DNA from: Allacma fusca | Taxonomy: Eukaryota > Arthropoda > Collembola > Symphypleona > Sminthuridae | Reading direction: 5' to 3' | Length of the DNA stretch: 64,000 nucleotides | NCBI GenBank assembly: GCA_947179485.1 | Contig: OX359248.1 | Span: 51,098,386 to 51,162,385, forward strand | In this document: piece after piece, positions 59,665-64,000 of the stretch | How positions within the stretch are numbered: position 1 is the first letter of the stretch | Layout: the number at the start of each line of letters is the position of its first letter | Position numbers and translations under genes: made by a program | The notes under the pieces: model-generated | Database searches by the model: none | What the model saw: only the letters and a program-made list of their open reading frames with translations | What the model was told of the DNA's origin: nothing

Positions 59665-62600
59665 GGTTAGGACAGACTTTTTTTAAACTTTTTTGTAAAA
59701 ACTTCTTAAAAATCAACTGGAATTTTGGAAAGTTATAAAAATTTTCCTTCGCAGTGGCTGTGAACAACTTTTAGCGACTAGTTCCAACCACTGCTAACTT
59801 GAACTACTTTGGAACCAATTGGTCCTCAAGGGCTTTTATATAGCAGTAAGATAATTGGTAATTTGTATGTATGAGATTTTCATGCTACAGTTATCTGTAA
59901 TCTTTCATCTTCGATGAGTTTTTCTTTGAGGACTCATTCTCTTAAGAAATTAATGTAATGTCATCCAGTTGTGTCAAAAAAACACCTCGTTTGAACTTCA
60001 AAGGGGATATTTGACTCTTCTACGTATGAGACCTGGTCACCTTACCTTAATAATTTGAAAAGTAATCTATCTCGTGATCCATGTAATGGAAAAAGGCACA
60101 AATGTGTTAGCCTAGTCTGCTGAGATGATAAAATTCCCTCAACCATCTTCAATCTGAAAAAAGTAAACAGTTGTTGCTGCCAAGTACAAACGTTCTATAA
60201 ATATTTACAAAAATCGTGTCGCAAAACTTTTAGATTTTAGTATGCTTTTCTGCGTAGGAGAAAAACATGGGAGGGAATTGCTTAGGTGTGTATAATTCTA
60301 ATAAATAAAAAATAAGGACATAATTACGATCTCCATCTACAGTTTAATTAGATTGTGTGCTCTCACCAAACTCCAACTCTTTGCACTACTACACATTAGT
60401 TTGTAATTCTGTATACTCCAGAGGAATCTAGAGCAAAGTTCTAATTTAGATAATTATTATGTGTATACTTCTGCTTTAGAAGAAGATTCATTTGAAAAAA
60501 AAACATTCTTTTGAATTTCCTCTCTTTTACTTTTCACTGTGAACATTCATATTGAGGGCACGAGTGAGCATGAACATTTAACTTGCAAAACTTTCCTTAA
60601 CAGAATCAAGTTAAATGGCTACTAGTCTCCTACAAAACAAACAATTATTTTTGTTGCAAAATATTCTTTACAAATTCAAAAATTCTTTATTCTTTTATAC
60701 GTACAGTTGCTAACAATTCTAAAGTTTTTTTCCCTACAGGGATTAACGCGTAGATTTTTTCAGCAGTGACTAGTCATGTGTGACTATACATATGAAAGCG
60801 AATACCTTTGTGTACAAAGAAAGCGAGACAGCATTTCTTTGATGTATTATATCCCGTATGAAATTAGGCAAGTGTCCATGATGCTTAATTATACTAATTA
60901 ATTGAGTAAATATCATAAGGAACGTTACTTCATGCAAAACTGCTGTTTGCCCAGCTTTCTACGTCGTTGCTTTCATCTGCCGAAGGTTTGGCAGTTCGTT
61001 CCTTCAGGTTAGAAAAGTTAGTTATTTTCTTAGCTTAGAAAAATGCTTTTGGAAAAACGCATGAGCTGTCGAAACCAAGGAAATTCAGATACTTGTTATA
61101 TCACACTCGCAGTTAGCATACTTTGATTTTGGTGATTTGAAACGTGTAGAAGTAAAATATTGTAAGGTAGCTAAAAAAATGTTCTGAAACAAGAAAAGAC
61201 GAGAGTGCCATGAAAATAAAACACGACAGAATACATTTTGAGAAATATTCTGATTACTAGTACTCATTTAATTATGACAACAATGAATGAGCATCCATAC
61301 ATGATTTTTCAAAAACATGGGTATCCTCCAATAGGAATCATTCATTTATCTCGTTTTTTAAAATGTACTTATTCTTACATGGAAATGTTTCAATCTGAGA
61401 ATACTTAAACTTACACGTTAAAATTTTCATTTCAAAAATATAATTTCATGCCAAATGCACCTTCGGGATAGAAAACCACCAAAATCCAATTGACGACAAA
61501 AGTTTCCTTAATATATCACATCCATATTCTTAAACCTTCTGACTTTTTTTGTGGCTTTACTCATTTAGTACACAGTACGCATAAATATGTGCGTATATTA
61601 GTTTTAAATACAGGCTAACAAAATTTGATGATACAACCAAATGCACACACTGCAGTTACTCATACAAATGAAATAGTTTTACATAAGTGATAACTAATCC
61701 ACATTTACCCACTAATTGACAAGCATCTTAAAAACCTTTACTTCTTTTTACAACCGTCATCAATTCATTTGATTCATCATGCACTCAAAATATCTAAGTG
61801 CTGCAGTAAATAAATGATTCAAGATTTACCAACACAAGATCAATCTTTACAATAATAATAGTACTAAAATAAATTACAGCAAGGGTAATAAATAAAAGCT
61901 TGCACACATAGACTTATATTTCATATTGATAACAACCTTGACATATGTAATAAAAATAGACAAGTTGCATATATGACTGCAGTGAAAATATATTAAATTA
62001 TGAATTCCAGTAATACAGAGACTGACGTCAACTAGATGTAATTACATTACTCAAAGCAGTACAAATATAACTTAATATTTAATTTCTCCACAAAAGTAAC
62101 CCATATCTCTTGTCGCACACACAACCCAGGTATAATTAAATTAAGTGACTTACATGATAACTATGACAAATTATAAATCCCAGCACCAAAAACTCTGTAT
62201 ATTTGGAACACTAATGAAACTAAACTGTAATACAGAAATTTAAATTTTCAAAATGAAGTAAGACACATAATGTTTATGTCTCTTGGCTTGTCCACAATTA
62301 AACGCACAAACACATTTTCATTTGGTCTCTTCAGCACTCGTAATCACATTATCGTTATTTTAAAAGAAGGAGAATCAACTAAGACAGACATGGTTGCAGA
62401 CCTTCTTAAAAGAAAGAATTGAATTATAAAACATACACCCATGATGAAAAGTACTAAATTCTGATAAACTTGTTGGGATTTGTATTAAGTACCTTTACAC
62501 ACGTTTTCACGAGTATATTGCACACAAATTGGAGAATGACATGAGTTAAAACTTCAGACTTTTTCATCAACTGGTATGTTCCGATTATAGGAATTTCTTT

Positions 62601-63304
62601 GAGAATAGGGTACAAATGAAAAGCCAATTAAAGCTATCATTTTTATACCTATTATCTACTTAGTTGGGACTCCCTCCTCACATTGAACAAAATGTCATGC
62701 GTTATGTACAAGCTTGTAGCATTTATTTAATAAGTTACATATTAAATAAATCTGATTGGCATTGATGCAATCATTTAAAGTGATCCACTTCAATTATGTT
62801 AAAAAATCATGAAGTTTTGGAATCATAAGTAATTAAAAGTACAAAGACAATATAAACTTTTTACCCTTCAACATGTAGTTAGAGTGCTTGTTTTGCTTAG
62901 CCAATACACACATACCCCAGTGAGTTCGACAAGTCGTAAGCAATGTGTTGGACAACAACCATTCCTCATTTTCAAAACGTACACAAAATCAGAGAATCGA
63001 TTGGCACTTGCGAATCGTAGTAGTTACTGACAATAAAGCCACAAAATAAAGAAGCTCTCCGCTAACAGTGGAAAGTAATAATATGAATACTTCCTTAATA
63101 CCTTCAACTTTGAACCTAATGAACATCCTCGAACTATCTTCTAGACAATATTTGAAAAACAATATCTTCAATTTCCTGATGTGTTTGATTAGTTTTAAAA
63201 CTTGAATGATAATTATAATGAATAGAACTGATTTTTATGGTGCACAAATGGCATCCTTCAAAGTTTAGACGCTTTTTTAGATTTAACTGCTTAAAAACGA
63301 GACT
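59665..63304. other. 3.6-kb AT-rich region
   Basis: Contains the presumed trissin promoter at the left and the 3' UTR of the cargo-receptor gene at the right; several TTTATT motifs could be minus-strand poly(A) signals. No other gene or repeat recognised. Confidence 0.45.
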
Positions 63305-63526
63305 TTAGTAAAACTTCTTCGATTGACTTTCCTTGCTGTTCTTGTAGATGGAATATCCCAAAAATGCTGCAATCTGGACGACTGCAACGGCAATGAACAT
63401 GGTTGTGCTGACACAACTGACAGATGGGCAAGCAACTTGACCTCCAGTTTGAGTGATTGGTATCGAATGAACACGTTGTGACACAACAGTCATATCGCGC
63501 TTCACTGCATTGATGCCTTCTTTCAA
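63305..63526 (-). CDS. ergic53: ERGIC-53/LMAN1-type cargo receptor, last exon only
   Basis: The final exon (63526-63305, phase 0, preceded by a TTTTCAG acceptor) encodes 73 residues. LKEGINAVKRD, then ACPSVSCVSTTMF, lead into a transmembrane helix (about 40-60) with IAVAVVQIAAFLGYSIY and a short tail ending SQSKKFY. ERGIC-53 is a lectin that cycles between ER and ERGIC and carries glycoproteins. The di-lysine plus terminal aromatic residue is its ER retrieval/export signal, usually KKFF in vertebrates. Upstream exons with the lectin domain lie beyond the right edge or in unrecognised sequence. Confidence 0.85.
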   Translation of the reverse strand: MKEGINAVKRDMTVVSQRVHSIPITQTGGQVACPSVSCVSTTMFIAVAVVQIAAFLGYSIYKNSKESQSKKFY

Positions 63527-64000
63527 CTGAAAATCAAAATACATTTTATTTGCTTACTCCCAGTTTATGAATCTTACTAATGTCAAAAGACCTTAGGTCT
63601 TTATGCTATGGATCAACAATAATTATACAATAAATAATATTTTACCATAATCATTCAGTAGTATTACTTATTTAAAAAAATATTTCTATATACTTATTTT
63701 TACTAAATAAGTTGGGGCTAGCAGTCGGAATGAGCTATACATAAACAATTATTTGGAGAGCTGGAGAGATATAAAGAAGAAAACCTGAGGAACAGTGTAA
63801 AACTTATCGCAAGTAATCAAATCGGCAGACAGTGAAAAGTTCACAATTGATGGTGCAAAAATTGTTGAAGTGATCAATTGATTATGACTCATTTTCTCTC
63901 ACTAAAAATTATCACTAACATAAAGAAGTTAAAAACTTCAAGCTACACGAGTAGGTGATCTGGTAATGGGTAAATTTTTGTCGGGATAACTGAAGGATTG
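63527..64000. other. intron of the cargo-receptor gene
   Basis: Upstream (minus-strand) intron sequence of the ERGIC-53-type gene. No further exon could be identified before the edge of the window. Confidence 0.5.

Overview
The window looks like nuclear DNA of an arthropod, most likely a hexapod. The reasons are AT-rich sequence, genes split by GT/AG introns, a BEL/Pao retrotransposon, and two arthropod-type genes: a rough-like homeobox gene and a trissin-like neuropeptide precursor. A springtail (Collembola) is a guess based on the F-box plus leucine-rich protein; nothing here proves it. All exon models were assembled by eye from splice sites and reading-frame phase. Every multi-exon model below sums to a whole number of codons, with conserved motifs placed in the expected order.

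Left part (1-8 kb): a 186-bp TA-flanked MITE, then a BEL/Pao retrotransposon whose two 496-bp LTRs face each other in INVERTED orientation. A 5-bp target duplication (TAGGG) lies outside both U3 ends. The inner junction falls exactly at the end of the tRNA-Tyr-type primer binding site. This is the most unusual object in the window.

8-32 kb: a four-exon homeobox gene (rough), a secreted C2-domain protein, and a four-exon 83-aa cysteine-rich protein of unknown function on the other strand. These are followed by JMJD4 (minus strand), the proteasome subunit SEM1/DSS1, and a nine-exon cytosolic glycerol-3-phosphate dehydrogenase. A 31-bp minisatellite and simple repeats lie between them.

32-50 kb: a five-exon F-box/LRR-like protein (minus strand), two decayed tandem copies of a trypsin-like serine protease, and a six-exon four-transmembrane protein with a PPPPY tail (minus strand). 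One intron of the last gene holds an 855-bp non-autonomous hAT element with a perfect 8-bp target duplication.

52-58 kb: a 5.46-kb DNA transposon with TIRs and a TA duplication. It carries an uninterrupted 670-aa transposase-like gene and a second, spliced gene of about 379 aa that resembles DUF4806 proteins. The second start codon overlaps the first stop codon and lies directly behind a strong splice acceptor.

58-64 kb: a trissin-like neuropeptide precursor (minus strand) and, at the right edge, the last exon of an ERGIC-53/LMAN1-type cargo receptor (minus strand). The cellular genes are unrelated housekeeping, developmental or signalling genes and do not form a functional cluster. The mobile elements are the accessory part of the window.
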